Source: Rutpela maculata (taxonomy: Eukaryota > Arthropoda > Insecta > Coleoptera > Cerambycidae). Taken from it: 64,000 nt of DNA. Positions within the stretch are counted from its first letter, which is position 1; each line of letters opens with the position of its first letter. Of this stretch, positions 1 through 11,382 are shown in pieces. The position numbers were made by a program, and so were the translations under genes. The notes beneath the pieces are model-generated. The model did not search any database. It was not told the origin of the DNA and saw only the letters and a program-made list of their open reading frames with translations. The stretch spans positions 138,847,235-138,911,234 of the forward strand of contig OW386285.2 in the NCBI GenBank assembly GCA_936432065.2, in the 5' to 3' direction.

Positions 1-998
1 GATGAAAATATATGTGGCAGAGTATCCCAACAAGAAAAACAGAAAGTTAATAATTCATAATTTTAATATTATCGCATAGAAGTAAATAAAAGCAAACATG
101 TTTTATTTTCTATGATGCATAAAAAACAACGTATTTAACTAATTAATACAAATCGTTGTAGAGGAAAAAATATACATTTAGACGTGTTTTGCTGATGAAA
201 TAAAATCATTGAACTGGATCGCGTTTCGAAAAGCATAATAATATTTTATTTTCACTGGAAAGCCCTTGTCTCGCAGAGACTTATCGATTATTTAAAAGCA
301 AGTAATGGAATCAATGAACGAAACAAAATCTCTCAGCAATTTGCCGAAATAATCAAATGAAACGGTCCCGCTCATTCGCATTTAGATAACATCTTAGGCA
401 TAGGCAAGCTCGCGATAACATCGTGGGGCTTACTTTCAAACCTTTTCGGACCTTCTTTTTGTTTTTTGTCTTTAACGTAGATTATTTTAAATGGTCGTGT
501 CTGGAACATACAATGTAATAAAAATTTGATGATGGAATTAATTGTGACGTGGCATTTATTAGCGACCGCTACATTAGCTTCGCGAAATAAAAAAATAAAA
601 TAATCACTGTCGCAAGACGTTATTGTAAACTACCTAATATTTTCGCTTGAAGTGGCCTCAAACCAGAATAATAAAAATATATATTAAACAATTCTAAAAT
701 TAGCCGATTAGTACGACTTTTATATAATTTGAAATAATTAGCATCTATTTATGGTACATTCATATGAAATTGGACCTGAATGGACTTGCCTAAAAACTTT
801 TTTAATGGCTTTCTATATTCATAAACTAAGTTTTTTACATTTTTGCCGGCTATTTCTTTTATGAATTCGAATAACTCGTTTTGTTAAATTATTGTATACC
901 CACCGGGTGTGTATTCTATTCTTGTTCAGCGCGTCAGCGCTCAATTTCGCTGAGAAATTGTACCATATTTAGATTGATTTTATTAAGCTCTAAAATTA
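1..998. other. AT-rich DNA, nothing recognised
   Basis: No reading frame with recognisable protein similarity, no clear repeat and no RNA gene was seen. The sequence is AT-rich and resembles neutral intergenic or intronic insect DNA. Confidence 0.5.
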
Positions 999-1232
999 CA
1001 CAGCCACAGAAAAAAAAGTTCTGTGCAGCGGACCAAATTGTATGGATATGGTATATTTTTCGACGCTGAATCCGAATCCGTGGTCTTGTCAGTTTTGTTT
1101 TTTAATCAAAAACAACCCTTAAAATGGTGTAAAATCATAGAAATAATGTAATAACTCTTAATGAAGTGTGAAAAATACACTATATCCATATAATTTGGTC
1201 CGCTGTACTGAATTTTTTTTTGTGTGGCTGTG
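999..1232. mobile_element. Foldback MITE with TTA target duplication
   Basis: The two ends are inverted repeats of about 60 bp. The outer part reads CACAGCCACA followed by an A-run, and the arm continues with similarity through CAGCGGACCAAATT and ATGGATAT. Both tips are flanked by TTA (996-998 and 1233-1235), a likely 3-bp target duplication. The 234-bp unit has no coding capacity. A 3-bp TTA/TNA duplication is typical of PIF/Harbinger-type insertion, but the transposase that moved it is unknown. The CACAG tip followed by poly-A resembles the elements at 10264, 44587 and 44912. Confidence 0.8.
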
Positions 1233-1235
1233 TTA

Positions 1236-1525
1236 TTATAGAATGTTCCTATAGGTTTCCGTTAGTTGGCCTGTACGTACGTATGTACGTACGGAAACAC
1301 TCTATGCTAAAATTTTATCGCCTATAGTTAAACAAAAGTCTAAATGACGAGCATCATCTCCAACCTGAAGTTTGTGATTAAATTTGAATGCCTAAAATTT
1401 GTTGCTGACTATAATCATCTGAATATGAAATTTGCTAATACCTAAATTTATTGATCATTTCCTTATCGACCATTTTGGATTTTGTACAGTCTAAAACTAC
1501 CAGGGTATTTTATATTCTTTACATC
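1236..1525. other. Unassigned spacer with a small ACGT palindrome
   Basis: At about 1272-1289 there is a short self-complementary run built from GTACGTAC units. Otherwise nothing is recognised here. Confidence 0.35.
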
Positions 1526-1829
1526 AAAGGCCATGGCAGGTTAAGACAAGTGTCCGTGCCTTTGCAACCTTTTTGCGTGTGGTTCCTTCCAGGGATGTAT
1601 CTTTGCGAAAGATACTACCACAAAAAGTTTTGACCTCAAAAACTTTATATCTGGAAAAAATTTTTTTTTCGAAAATCCGAAAAAAATTTTTTTTTTTTAA
1701 TCAAGTGAACCAATTTGTTTGTATTTCACATATATTGTAAATATACTCAAGACAGTGTATTATTGATATTTTCATGAAATCTTTTCATGAAGAAAACAAA
1801 AATTGATGCTTTTGAATTTTTTGAAAAAT
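1526..1829 (+). repeat. 305-bp dispersed repeat, copy 1
   Basis: This block is repeated in the same orientation at 6437-6744 with only scattered substitutions. It starts at AAAGGCCATGGCAGGTTAAG and ends within a run of GAAAAAT. It has no plausible long reading frame. Sequence outside the block differs abruptly between the two sites, so it is a discrete repeat unit, but there are no obvious inverted ends. Class unknown. Confidence 0.8.
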
Positions 1830-2150
1830 GTAGTATGAACTACGTTTTCTTTATTTAAATTATATTTTTAAAACCTGTGATATAGATATTTTTGATACTA
1901 ATAAAATAGGCTACACTCCCATCTGGGTCATAATATTCTTTTATCTTTAGGTTGATATATTTTTGTGATATTGTATATATACATATATTTGTTTTTATTA
2001 TTTTCTCTTTTCCATAGCACATGTATGTCAAAATTTTTACCACTGTATACGTGTACTGGACTCTGTCTGTTTGTATGCAGTATAAATAAAATAAATAACA
2101 TAAATAAATAAATATCTGACTTCATCTTGGCAATATTGACAATTGCATTT
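1830..2150. other. AT-rich spacer
   Basis: AT-rich, with a simple ATAAATAA-type run near 2083-2112. No gene recognised. Confidence 0.35.
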
Positions 2151-2159
2151 CAAATATCA

Positions 2160-2895
2160 TTTTCCTCTGTCGTTTCTAATTTTTTCAAGTGATCACCCTG
2201 TACATTTTTCTCTAAGTATGTCAAGTTACCTCTTCAATAATTCTATTCAACTACAGTCCAAATATTATTTGCGCCATATTTTCTTAATTAATCAATTTTC
2301 ATTTCTTTATTCTTTGAGAGTTGAACCTATTAACTGAATGCGAAATTTTATCGCCCTCCATCATATTTGTTCCATTATTTTTTTAGGGTGACCACCCTGT
2401 ATATTTCCTCATATTTTTCTTCTCTGCAGTCGTATTAACTACCTACATGCGAAATACTGTTGGCACCCGTAACATTTTTTTCCTTGTTTATTTAGGGTGA
2501 CCACCCAGAATATTTCTTCCTTGTCTGTTGCGTTAACTGCATGCGAAATATTATCGTGCTCTGACGCATTTTTAATAATTTTTCCAAAGTGACACCCTGT
2601 ATATCTTTTTCATATTTTTCTTCTTTGACAGTTGTGTCAACTACAAGCGAAATGGTATTGCCCTCTGTCACACTTTTTTTCTTAATTTTTTTATGGTCGC
2701 CACTCTAATATTTTTTATATTTTTCTTCCCTGGTAGTCGCGTTAAATACATGCCAAATATTACTATTTTCCCCACATTTTTCCTTAATTATAATTTTAGG
2801 TGTATAATTTTTCCTGGAAGTAGGTCCCGGTCCTTCGTTGGTAATAGCGTCAACTACCTACCAAATGTTATTCTTCTCCGTCAAGTGGTTTTAGT
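2160..2895. repeat. Ancient diverged minisatellite, ~90-115 bp unit
   Basis: A recurring unit is visible: GTGACCACCCTGTATAT-like, then a T-rich stretch with TTTTTCTTC, then GTYRYGTTAACTACMTRC and GCGAAATATT. Clear starts of the first motif are near 2190, 2387, 2497, 2588 and 2695, with a weak one near 2808. Spacing varies and the units are much diverged, so this looks like an old tandem array. Short reading frames in it are not credible genes. Confidence 0.6.
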
Positions 2896-3175
2896 GTGTA
2901 ACGCCTCCTAGCTGGGTTGTTCCAATGCATAATAAATTCGGTAGTATGAACGGAATTATTTAGTCATTTTCTGTAAATTTATGCTAGAAGTAGAATTTCT
3001 CGGGTAGTTAGTTGCGAGGTCGACGCAGCGCTGGAATCGCCCTGCGGTGATGCGAACGAGACGACACGTGAGCCGGTCTCTTTGGTTCTCGCGGTGATAG
3101 AGCAAGCAGCAAATGGCTCGCCGTTAAATTAAAAAATAAGTGTTCAATATCTTTAGTGGAGATGGGATGTTTCTC
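2896..3175. other. Spacer with a locally GC-rich stretch
   Basis: From about 3008 to 3122 base composition rises well above the surrounding DNA (CGACGCAGCGCTGGAATCG and onward). I could not assign a coding frame, a tRNA fold or a known repeat end. Confidence 0.3.
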
Positions 3176-3177
3176 AA

Positions 3178-3345
3178 ATTGAATACTTGTATGATACTTG
3201 AATAATACTTGTCAATATTCGTATGATACTTGAATAATACGTGCATACTACTTGCATAATATTGGTATAGTGCTTGCATACTACTTGCATACTACTTGTA
3301 TAATACTAGCATATTACTTGCGTAATATCAAGTAATACTTTATGA
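3178..3345. repeat. Short-unit minisatellite (about 11 bp, ATACTTG core)
   Basis: A degenerate tandem array of ATACTTG-centred words (for example TGATACTTGAATAATACTTG and GCATACTACTTGCATA) runs for roughly 165 bp. Units are 10-12 bp with substitutions. No other function is visible. Confidence 0.75.
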
Positions 3346-4080
3346 TGTTCTAAAACACAAGTACCGTTTAGCTATTTCAATATGGTTACTAAATATTATT
3401 GACTGATTTCATCGCTAACTTGCTGAACAACCATGTCGCTTCCACATAAACTGTAGTCAATACGGCCAAACTCGAAAGAGATTGTATAATCACTAATACT
3501 GGGAGGCAGTTACGACGTTCTATTAATAATTATTGGGAACTACGTCATAAATGTTTTTTTTGCTTTTTAATTTCACATGGGTGGATCACGAAGAATTTTT
3601 CTTTAAACGTAGGAGCCAAGATCTTATTGCAGCCATTTTCTCGTTACGGGCGTGGAAGCCACGAGGTGTATTGATATCAATCAACCGATTCCAGCTAGAG
3701 GGATTTCTCGGAATGTATGGTCAAATCAGCTGTTCACGAAGTTAAGTGCATATAAGTAATTTATATGTTTCTGAATATCACCTCTCTAACAACTTATGAA
3801 ATTTAATTGGCCTATGCCAGATTTTATTATTCATTTAATTAAAATCGTGCGAGCTATGCAATCGCTGCATTAACCTAAGAGCAAAAATTTGAGAGTGCCC
3901 TATGCATCTGCTAATCTTATTGATGTTAAATTTTATGTATTTTAAGATACAGGGTGTTTATAATCATGTGGTAATGGATGTTTCCAGTTAATTTACCGGT
4001 GATTGAAGGTTTGTGTTAGACGTCGACACAAAGCCTACAAGGAATCTGTCGCCTTCTGCGCCCACTTCCCTTTTTTGTAA
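3346..4080. other. Unassigned DNA
   Basis: No recognisable coding sequence. The words TACAGGGTGTTTATAATCATG near 3951 resemble the CAGGGTGTT words seen at other element ends in this window (5923, 7790), but no partner end was found. Confidence 0.35.
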
Positions 4081-4082
4081 CT

Positions 4083-4350
4083 TTTGCTTATTACCAATTT
4101 CACCGTGTGTACGTATTTTTGTTACGTTTCATAATTCTGCCGTGAGGTATTTTTTTATGTAGATTCATTCAATGTTTATCCTTCATTGGTTATTACCAAA
4201 TTTTATCTTGTGTAAAAATATTGTTGTTACATTTTTGTAACTTTGCCGTGTGGCGTACTTTAGAGATTTTTTTTTGGTCGTTACCAAATTTTACCTTGTG
4301 TAGATATTTTTATTCCCTTTCATAATTCTGCCGTGTGGTATATTTTTATA
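4083..4350. repeat. Three degenerate tandem units of ~90-105 bp
   Basis: A unit containing ATTACCAA, then CYKTGTGTA, then CATAATTCTGCCGTGNGGTA occurs three times, with ATTACCAA near 4089, 4191 and 4280. The units differ by substitutions and indels. Noncoding. Confidence 0.6.
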
Positions 4351-5915
4351 GTAGAGTAAATTAATGTTATCACTTGTAAATTTTATTAGTTATTACGGTT
4401 AAGTCAGTCATAAGTTTTTGCGATCGATTTATAAAGGTTGCGTAATTAATCACAAATTTGTGATCATTATATTGTCTATTATAGATTTCTGATTATTACG
4501 TAGTGTTTATGGATTCACTAGTTATTGCTAAAATTGTTGGGTATCAAGCAACAGACTGTGGAATTAAGTTGACTACTAAATTGTTACTTTTATAGTAGGG
4601 TTTGTTCGCCCGGTATTTAGCTGCAGTATCTAAGTGCAGATTGTAAATTCATAAGTCAGTAACTATACGGTAATAGATTTCTTTATAAAATATCATTTCA
4701 TAACCTCGGTTAAGCATTCTGCCTAGCTTAAGATAATTTTATGGATAAAAATTCTGATTATATCTCGATCATATTTTATTACCACAAATTCTAGGATAGA
4801 CCGAGTCACATTTTAGCATTATCGCGCTCTCATTATCATTTTTGATCCCATTTTACTTGAACCCCCTTACTAACCCACACTGTACATAGTAGAATGTTAA
4901 TTTAAATCTCTAACCAATTTTATTTCGATTTTACATCGAGTCTGTACAATTGTCCCAAAATCGATATTAAATCGATACTATCATTACTTCTTGTTTTATT
5001 TGTGTTGTGTAGTATTTTCTTTATTTCATGGCTTTACTAATAAGCCTGGCGCCCATAAAGTTTTGAGTTTTTTGTGTACCGAAATTTGTTTTTTTACTAA
5101 AATAATTAGTCAGTTCCTAACGCCCTTGCCTCCAACAACACTGACTAGCCTGGGCCTAGTCTGACTTGAGGCTGGCCTTAGTTTATTTGGTAACAAACGG
5201 TCACCCCAATTAGATTAGTTTTTGTCTTTCTTATAGGTCCAAGTAGCTTGATTAAACTTTATTATTAGAGTCACGTGAGTACTATGATTTTTCTTATGTT
5301 GTAGTTGACTTACATTATATACTAGGGTGTAATCTTTTGAACATTTTGATTTTTGTCGAGTGTTAAGCTACGAGGACATTTTACTTAATATTAGGAGCCA
5401 TTTTTATAAAATGGCGCCTTAATGCTAGGGTAGCAGGTTACAAGTGATATAGTGCTAACATACAGCCAGGCAGCCAGACAAAAAGAGACACAGACTGACG
5501 GAATAAAAAAACTTTAATTTTAGTAATCTAGATAGTTTGAAACGTGAAAATCCGAAGAAATCTCGGTGGGCGATTCTTTCACGATTTCAATACTTCTTTT
5601 CGGTAAGCGAGAAAAGTAAGACAAGTTGTTAAGAAATTGTTTGTAACAGTGAATGATTATTAACATTATTAATGTGCAACAATAATAGATTTTTTTTCTA
5701 TGATCTGTATTAATTTTATTTTCATAATAAATTCTTGCTTGAAATATATTCGCAGGAAAACTAGATAAAAATGTATTTGACTATTTTATATACAATGTGT
5801 CCACGGTTGGGCACTCTTATAAACTTTCTCATTTTTGATTTGCCAAGAAAAAGTAACTCTTTACAAAAAGTTTTTCTTGCCTTAGGAAGTCATAAGCAGT
5901 TATCAAACGTAAAAT
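4351..5915. other. Unassigned AT-rich DNA
   Basis: No gene recognised. A short imperfect palindrome, GGAGCCATTTTTATAAAATGGCGCC, lies near 5394-5419. Near 5460-5510 there is a CAGCCAGACAAAAAGAGACACAGACTGACGG-like stretch, reminiscent of the GTCT-type tract of the Helitron-like repeats below but without their other parts. Confidence 0.35.
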
Positions 5916-5920
5916 AAATT

Positions 5921-6460
5921 ATACAGGGTATTCTAAAAATTAGGAAAGATGAAATCGACTTTGAGCGAACTACGTTTTTTTACATTTTTATTGAAAATTT
6001 TATTTAAGTATTTTTTCAAGTTTTTCAAGTTTTTTCAATTTTGAAGAAAAGCATAAATGCGGAGTGTAGTTGCAAAATAAGTAAATAACAATTTAAAAAA
6101 AAAAACATTTTATGCAACTAAGTTGAAAACTATTTCACATGTAGGCCTCCTAGTAGTACACATTTTTCTAAGTTCTTCATAGACAGATAAGATTACATCA
6201 AGTAATGCCACGGATTAATGTCAATGTCAGTGAAATAGATATTTATTCGTGTTTTGTATTTTCTATAAAAAATATTAATTACTAATTATTGAATTATGCT
6301 AACTCTGGAACAACGAATTTACTTGGTCAAATGCTATGGAATCGGAAATGTTTCTTATAAATACACAATAGAAGTTTTTAATGAGAAGTATGAAGACGTT
6401 AAACTGACACGCAAAGCAGTATGTAAATCAGGTTATAAAGGCCATGGCAGGTTAAGATAA
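5921..6460 (+). pseudogene. Truncated DNA-element gene, DUF4817-like N-terminus
   Basis: An ATG at 6296 opens a 54-codon frame ending at 6460. The first 41 residues (MLTLEQRIYLVKCYG, then a VFNEKYEDVKLTRKAV-type helix) look like the N-terminal helix-turn-helix domain annotated as DUF4817 in insect transposon-related proteins. The frame is cut where the 305-bp repeat begins at 6437, so the last residues are not part of the family. Upstream, 5923 reads ACAGGGTATTCTAAAAAT, which could be an element terminus. The family assignment is from memory of the motif and is moderate only. Confidence 0.5.
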
Positions 6461-6744
6461 GTGCCCGTGCCTTTGTAACCTTTTTGCGTGTGGTTCCTTC
6501 CAGTGATGTATCTTTGCGTAAAATACTACCACAAAAAGTTTTGACCTCAAAAACTTCATAATATCTGGAGAAAATTTTTTTTTTGAAAATCCAAAAAAAA
6601 ATTTTTTTTTCTTAATGAAGTGAACCAATTTGTTTGTATTTCACATATATTGTAAATATACTCAAGACAATTTATTACTGATCTATTTATGAAATCTTTT
6701 CGTGAAGAAATCAAAAATTGATGCTTTTGAATTTTTCGAAAAAT
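6437..6744 (+). repeat. 305-bp dispersed repeat, copy 2
   Basis: Second copy of the block at 1526-1829, same orientation and nearly the same length. It interrupts the DUF4817-like frame on its left and abuts the long inverted repeat on its right, so it is younger than the first or is a frequent insertion partner. Confidence 0.8.
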
Positions 6745-6756
6745 TTATATACGTAC

Positions 6757-7947
6757 TTACCCGTTAGCGATCACCTCTATTTTTTTACTAATTATACACC
6801 ATACAATAAGCTATAACTATTTTTTACAAAACTCTATCGAAGGGGTAACGTAGTCAAATTGGCAAAGATAATGTTACGTGCTGTCACCCCCCTTCGTAAA
6901 CACCCTGTATCGTGGGTTCGGAAATTATAACACCAGGATAACACTAAACAATAATGTATTTACGTACGTACTAATTACAACAAATAAAGAAAAAGAGTAT
7001 AAATTGGTTAGAAATTATAAATATATAAATGAACAACAACTGCTTGGATTACACGTATTGAAATTTTTTTGGAGCAGCCTACGTATTTTTTTGAAACAAC
7101 GAGATGTATTTTTCACAATACATATATTTTCTACAAGCTCCATCGAAACGGTAATACATAAAAAAATTATGTGTTTAATAATAAGGATACATAATAAAAA
7201 AACATGGTATGCTAATGATATATGATAATATTAGTTGTCTTCATCACTGTCCTCATTTATTGTATCACTGATATCTTCTGCGAACAGTTTTACTGATGGT
7301 TTCGGAATATCGTCGAGAAACCTTGCATATGATAAATTCATGTTTAAGTTAAAAAAAATAAATTAGTTTTCTGTTACTTAGAGATGTATTTATCATATGC
7401 AAGGTCGACGATATTCCGTAATTATCAATAAAACTATCTGAATTATTCTCAGAAGATATCAGTGTTACAATAAATGAGGACAGTGATGAAGACCACTAAT
7501 ATTGTCATATATCATTAGGTTAACATGTTGTTTTATTATGTATTCTTGTTGTTAAACACATAATTTTTTTATGTATTACCATTTCGATGGATCTTTGTAG
7601 AAAATGAAAAAGCTGCTCCAAAAAATTTTCAATACGTATAATCCAAGCAGTTGTTGTTCATTTATATATTTGTTAATATATCGAGTGTCTAACCAATTTA
7701 TACTCTTTTTCTTTATTTGTTGTAATTAGTACGTAAGTAAATATATTATTGTTTAGTGTTACCCTGGTGTTATAATTTCCGAACCCACGATACAGGGTGT
7801 TTACTAAAGGGGTGTAAGCACGTAACATTATCTTTGCCAATTTGACTACGTGACCTCTTCGATAGAGTTTTGTAAAAAATATATGTTATAGCTTATTGTA
7901 TGGTGTATAATTAGTAAAACAATAGAGGTGGTCGCTAACGTGTAATA
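6757..7947. mobile_element. Long inverted-repeat (foldback) element, 1.2 kb
   Basis: Left arm (about 6757-7345) and right arm (about 7386-7947) are inverted copies, joined by a spacer of roughly 45 bp that includes AAATTAGTTTTCTGTTACTT. Matching landmarks are CGTTAGCGATCACCTCTAT against its complement near 7925-7940, and TTCGGAAATTATAACACC against its complement near 7772. The arms differ by substitutions and small indels. On the minus strand of the left arm there is a short acidic frame (ISDTINEDSDED, 7230-7275) that could be the end of a captured or ancestral gene. The 115-codon frame at 6878-7225 is not conserved in the other arm and is probably chance. Confidence 0.85.
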
Positions 7948-8587
7948 ATCATCAGATAGAAAATAAGACATAAACAGAACAATTCTTTTTATTTGTTTAT
8001 TTTTTATATCCTTTCATTTCTTTTGTTCGTTTTTACCGATTAACGAACTAAAGTTGAAATAATTTTTTGTGGAAATCAGAGATTGGCCTATTGGGTAAAG
8101 CAAGATGTGCACTTTCGGTTTTACAAAAGATTATTTTTTCGTTTAACTCGCTCTAATTAGAAAACGGGACAATGAATTGGTTTCAAATATTTACTATGTT
8201 ATCACACAAGGTCTTGCCTATAAATGTATTTTTTATTTTTTCTCTAACCAACATACACATTTAAATTATTTTTCTTTTGGAAGTCCATTTATTTCGGATA
8301 AAAAAATATCAGAATATCGAAAGTTAAACTCAGTGGATAATAACTACATAATTATGACAAATGGGAATTTTAAAAAAATTTACAAACCGACATTATAAAA
8401 AAATCGTGGCATATATTTCATATAAGTATGTTTGGTCGTATAGATGCCAAATGACTCCCTCCATATCTCCCTGTTCAGGATAAGCGTTGCTTCACCAAAC
8501 ACTCTGTATATTAAAAAAATCGGCAGCTACTGGAAGCGGCTGGAACCTCCCCACCCGGTGGATCTTTAAAACCGATCTCCTTGTTGT
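7948..8587. other. Unassigned DNA
   Basis: No recognised gene or repeat. A 73-codon frame at 8177-8398 shows no motif and is not supported. Confidence 0.35.
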
Positions 8588-8756
8588 TTAACAGGTTAAC
8601 TGCCACGTATACATTATTTTGTGACTTTTTCAGGCCACTTGGATTTTTAGTTTCAGTATATCTATATATCGATGAGAGGATTATATGACACACGCGGCCC
8701 AATGTTTCTATAGCCACAAGCGTCATATATGATGCTCGTGGCAGTTAACCTGTTAA
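8588..8756. mobile_element. piggyBac-type MITE flanked by TTAA
   Basis: The unit 8592-8752 (161 bp) has perfect 16-bp terminal inverted repeats, CAGGTTAACTGCCACG and its complement. It is flanked by TTAA on both sides (8588-8591 and 8753-8756). TTAA duplication with short TIRs of this kind is the signature of the piggyBac superfamily. No transposase frame fits, so it is non-autonomous. Confidence 0.85.
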
Positions 8757-8785
8757 TAGGAATGCACCATGCCACGCGAAAAGCG

Positions 8786-9141
8786 ATCTTGTGCTTCACA
8801 TTTGCTTTGTTTACCAACCCAAATATTTTTGACAAATATTTTTGACAGATGTTAAAACTTATTTTTCCCCAACAATAATACCAACAATATTTTTTGAAAA
8901 ATGTCAAAGTGACAGGTGTTTAAAGTTAAATTTTAAATATGACTGTCGATTGTCACTTTGGCATCTGTCAAAAAATATTGTTGGTATTATTTATTGTTAG
9001 GGGAAAATGTATTTTGACATCTATTAAAATATTTGTGTTGGTAATTTTTACGGATATTGATTTATAAGTTATGGCATATTTAATCAAATGTATAGGTTAT
9101 GTCTCTATATATGTATCTTATGCTTCACATTTGCTTTGTTT
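8786..9141. mobile_element. Foldback between 27-bp direct repeats
   Basis: Arms of about 100 bp (8813-8920 and 8945-9043) are inverted copies of each other: CCAACAATAATACCAACAAT with a neighbouring GACATTTTTCAAAAAAT-type word, and their complements. The unit is bracketed by near-identical direct repeats, ATCTTGTGCTTCACATTTGC at 8786 and ATCTTATGCTTCACATTTGC at 9115, each continuing for 27 bp. The direct repeats may be a long target duplication or a slip/recombination scar. Confidence 0.7.
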
Positions 9142-9396
9142 TTTATTTTTTTTCACGGAAACCAAATCGAAAGGATGCAAGTGTGATATATCGTTGAAAT
9201 CGGAATTTTTACTGCTTTTCAATGGTTCGATTACAAATTGTAAGTAATTATAAAATAAATAACTTGTTTTGTCGAAGCGGCCCAAACGTAATCCGATCTC
9301 AACCAAAACCTTTTCAGATCTTCTGGAGCTCTAAAGAAACCCTTATGCAAAGTTTCATCCAAATTCGTTTAGTAGTTTCGCCGCTATCGTGCTAAC
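9142..9396. other. Spacer leading into an AC microsatellite
   Basis: From about 9320 the text AAGTTTCATCCAAATTCGTTTAGTAGTTTCGCCG resembles the 3' part of a common arthropod repeat that ends in ACATACATAC-type tails. Class not assigned. Confidence 0.35.
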
Positions 9397-9414
9397 ACAT
9401 ATACATACATACAC

Positions 9415-9442
<28 letters not shown>
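9397..9442. repeat. (ATAC/AC)n microsatellite
   Basis: An impure ACATACATAC start is followed by a pure AC run of about 22 bases at its right end. It underlies the artificial Cys-Val repeat in a minus-strand frame at 9355-9540. Confidence 0.95.
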
Positions 9443-9445
<3 letters not shown>

Positions 9446-10263
9446 TCAAAAACTTTTTTGGGTTCCTGGGATCTCAAAACATAAAGATTTGATGTTATCT
9501 CAATTTTCGATTTTGGACCAATTTCAGGAACCTCCCACAATTTTGTTGTGGGGGCGTTAAAATAGGCATGCAGACCGAATTGAAAACCTCCTCCTCTTTA
9601 AAAGAGCGTATGTAGTCCTAATTTTGATGTAAATCGCAGTGGTAAAGTCTGTTGTGATACAACAAATCAAATTCGATTTTAATTCTAAAGCTTACATAAA
9701 CGCAGATCCAAAACAAAGTTTTAATAGAATCATGCATCATTAACAAGACCTCTAGCAATATAATTTTAATTACACGCAAATGACCCTGTAAAAATGCACT
9801 TATGTATCTCCGCCAGCGTTAAATGAAAAACTCTGTAATATTAAATTTTCTGTTTAAAGTATCCAATACTAACACTTTAATACGCCGTGCAAATTAATTA
9901 AATTTAATTTTGTATTAAAGTTTTAACGCAAAACTTATTAACCTAATTAACAAATTTTCTAATTAGTTAATATAACTTCAGAATTTTTACCGGTGAACAT
10001 TTTCATTTCCATAAGCATACTAATATTACAACCCTTTAAGCCATAAAATTTGTGATTATAATACATTTATATCAAAACTTTACTGTAGCGTACATGACTG
10101 GGTAAACACAAAAATTGTTCAATGCTGAGAACTTAGAAATGTATTTAATTTTTATTACACGATAATAATTATGTTTCCATAATAATTCTCTCTAGAAATT
10201 CATGACAGCCACATGTAAGTTCGTTAATTTTAAAATGTACTACTATTAGTGGAGGTCTGGAAG
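9443..10263. other. Unassigned AT-rich DNA
   Basis: No recognisable gene, repeat end or RNA structure. Confidence 0.4.
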
Positions 10264-10821
10264 CACAGGTTAACAAAAAAAAATGTCCGACCAATGAGAT
10301 TCCATTACCGTACTCCAAAGGTTTTCGACGTGCTGAACACAATACCGTAGTCGGTTTTGCGCCATCACGTCAGGATTTCGAGAAAACTTAACCTAAAAGT
10401 GCTAAAAATACCTTTTTCGCCTTCGTTCATGCACAAATTAATTCACTAAAGCGATCCCAAAACCCCCGAGTAATAAGTTTTGGGCCACAATCTTCAAATT
10501 TTGATAAATTTCTGAATTTTAGTATCTGCCATATTGGATCTGCCATCTTGGATTTAGAAATTATCAAATTCTGACTTCAGATTCGCGATCAGCGACCCCA
10601 AAAACCCCTGAGTAACAAAATTCAGGCCCAAATATTGACTGAATTAATTTGTGCATGAACGGAAAAAGTATTATTAGCACTTTTAGATTAAGTTTTCTCG
10701 AAATTCTGACGTGATGGCGCAAAACGAACTGCAGCATCGTGTTCAGCACATCAATAACCTTCGGGGTACGGTAATGGAAACCCGTTGGTTGGACATTTTT
10801 TTTTTTTTTTGTAAACCTATG
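10264..10821. mobile_element. Foldback element with CACAGG/poly-A tips
   Basis: Inverted arms of about 190 bp: 10264-10455, with CACAGGTTAACAAAAAAAAA at the tip and ATGTCCGACCAATGAG next, and 10633-10821, its complement with a few mismatches. Within the arms CGTGCTGAACACAATAC and its partner GTGTTCAGCACATC are easily matched. A second inverted pair lies inside (CCCCCGAGTAATAAG and CCCCTGAGTAACAAA occur in direct order), so the middle is compound. No target duplication is visible. The minus-strand frame at 10564-10749 is a by-product. Confidence 0.8.
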
Positions 10822-11382
10822 TTATTTGCTACAGCGATGAAATCTATTTACCTCGCAGGTTTTAGAGCATGCTGAATCCAAAAAAAAAATGGTGGGGGAA
10901 GTTTTTAACCCTCACATCCACCCTTTGAACTGACAAAAATCCCTACTTTTCGTCGTTATTTCTGAAAAATCTTATAAAATGAAAGAAATTACTGAAATCC
11001 ATTGAAAAATCGGACCGCAAAATGACCCTGCAACAATTATTTTAAACCAGATTTTATAAAAAAAAAATGGTGTTTCACAAAGAGGATCTTTCTAATGTAA
11101 ATTTGATCAGGGAACCAAATTCCGGGACCAAAATGTAAAAAACAAAAAAAATGGATTATAATGGCGTCAGTGGATGGATTTCAATTTGGCCAATACCATA
11201 AAATAATAGACCTTATTGATACATAATAATGTATCGAATCTCGTCGCTGCAGCACAAAGAGTTTCTAAAGTATTAAATAAAAACCTTCTTTAGGTTTAGG
11301 GCTCCACCTTCGAAGGTTCCTAGAGGGATGATTGTGCGTGTTTGGGAAGGAAATAATTGAGCTTTTATTAAGGTTTATTGAC
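10822..11382. other. Unassigned DNA
   Basis: Nothing recognised. Low-complexity A-runs near 10879 and 11060. Confidence 0.4.

Noticed and set aside
6878..7225. 115-codon plus-strand frame
   Set aside because: It lies in one arm of the 1.2-kb inverted repeat, has biased AT-rich codons and is not preserved in the other arm.
9355..9540. Frame with a Cys-Val repeat on the minus strand
   Set aside because: It is only the translation of the AC microsatellite.
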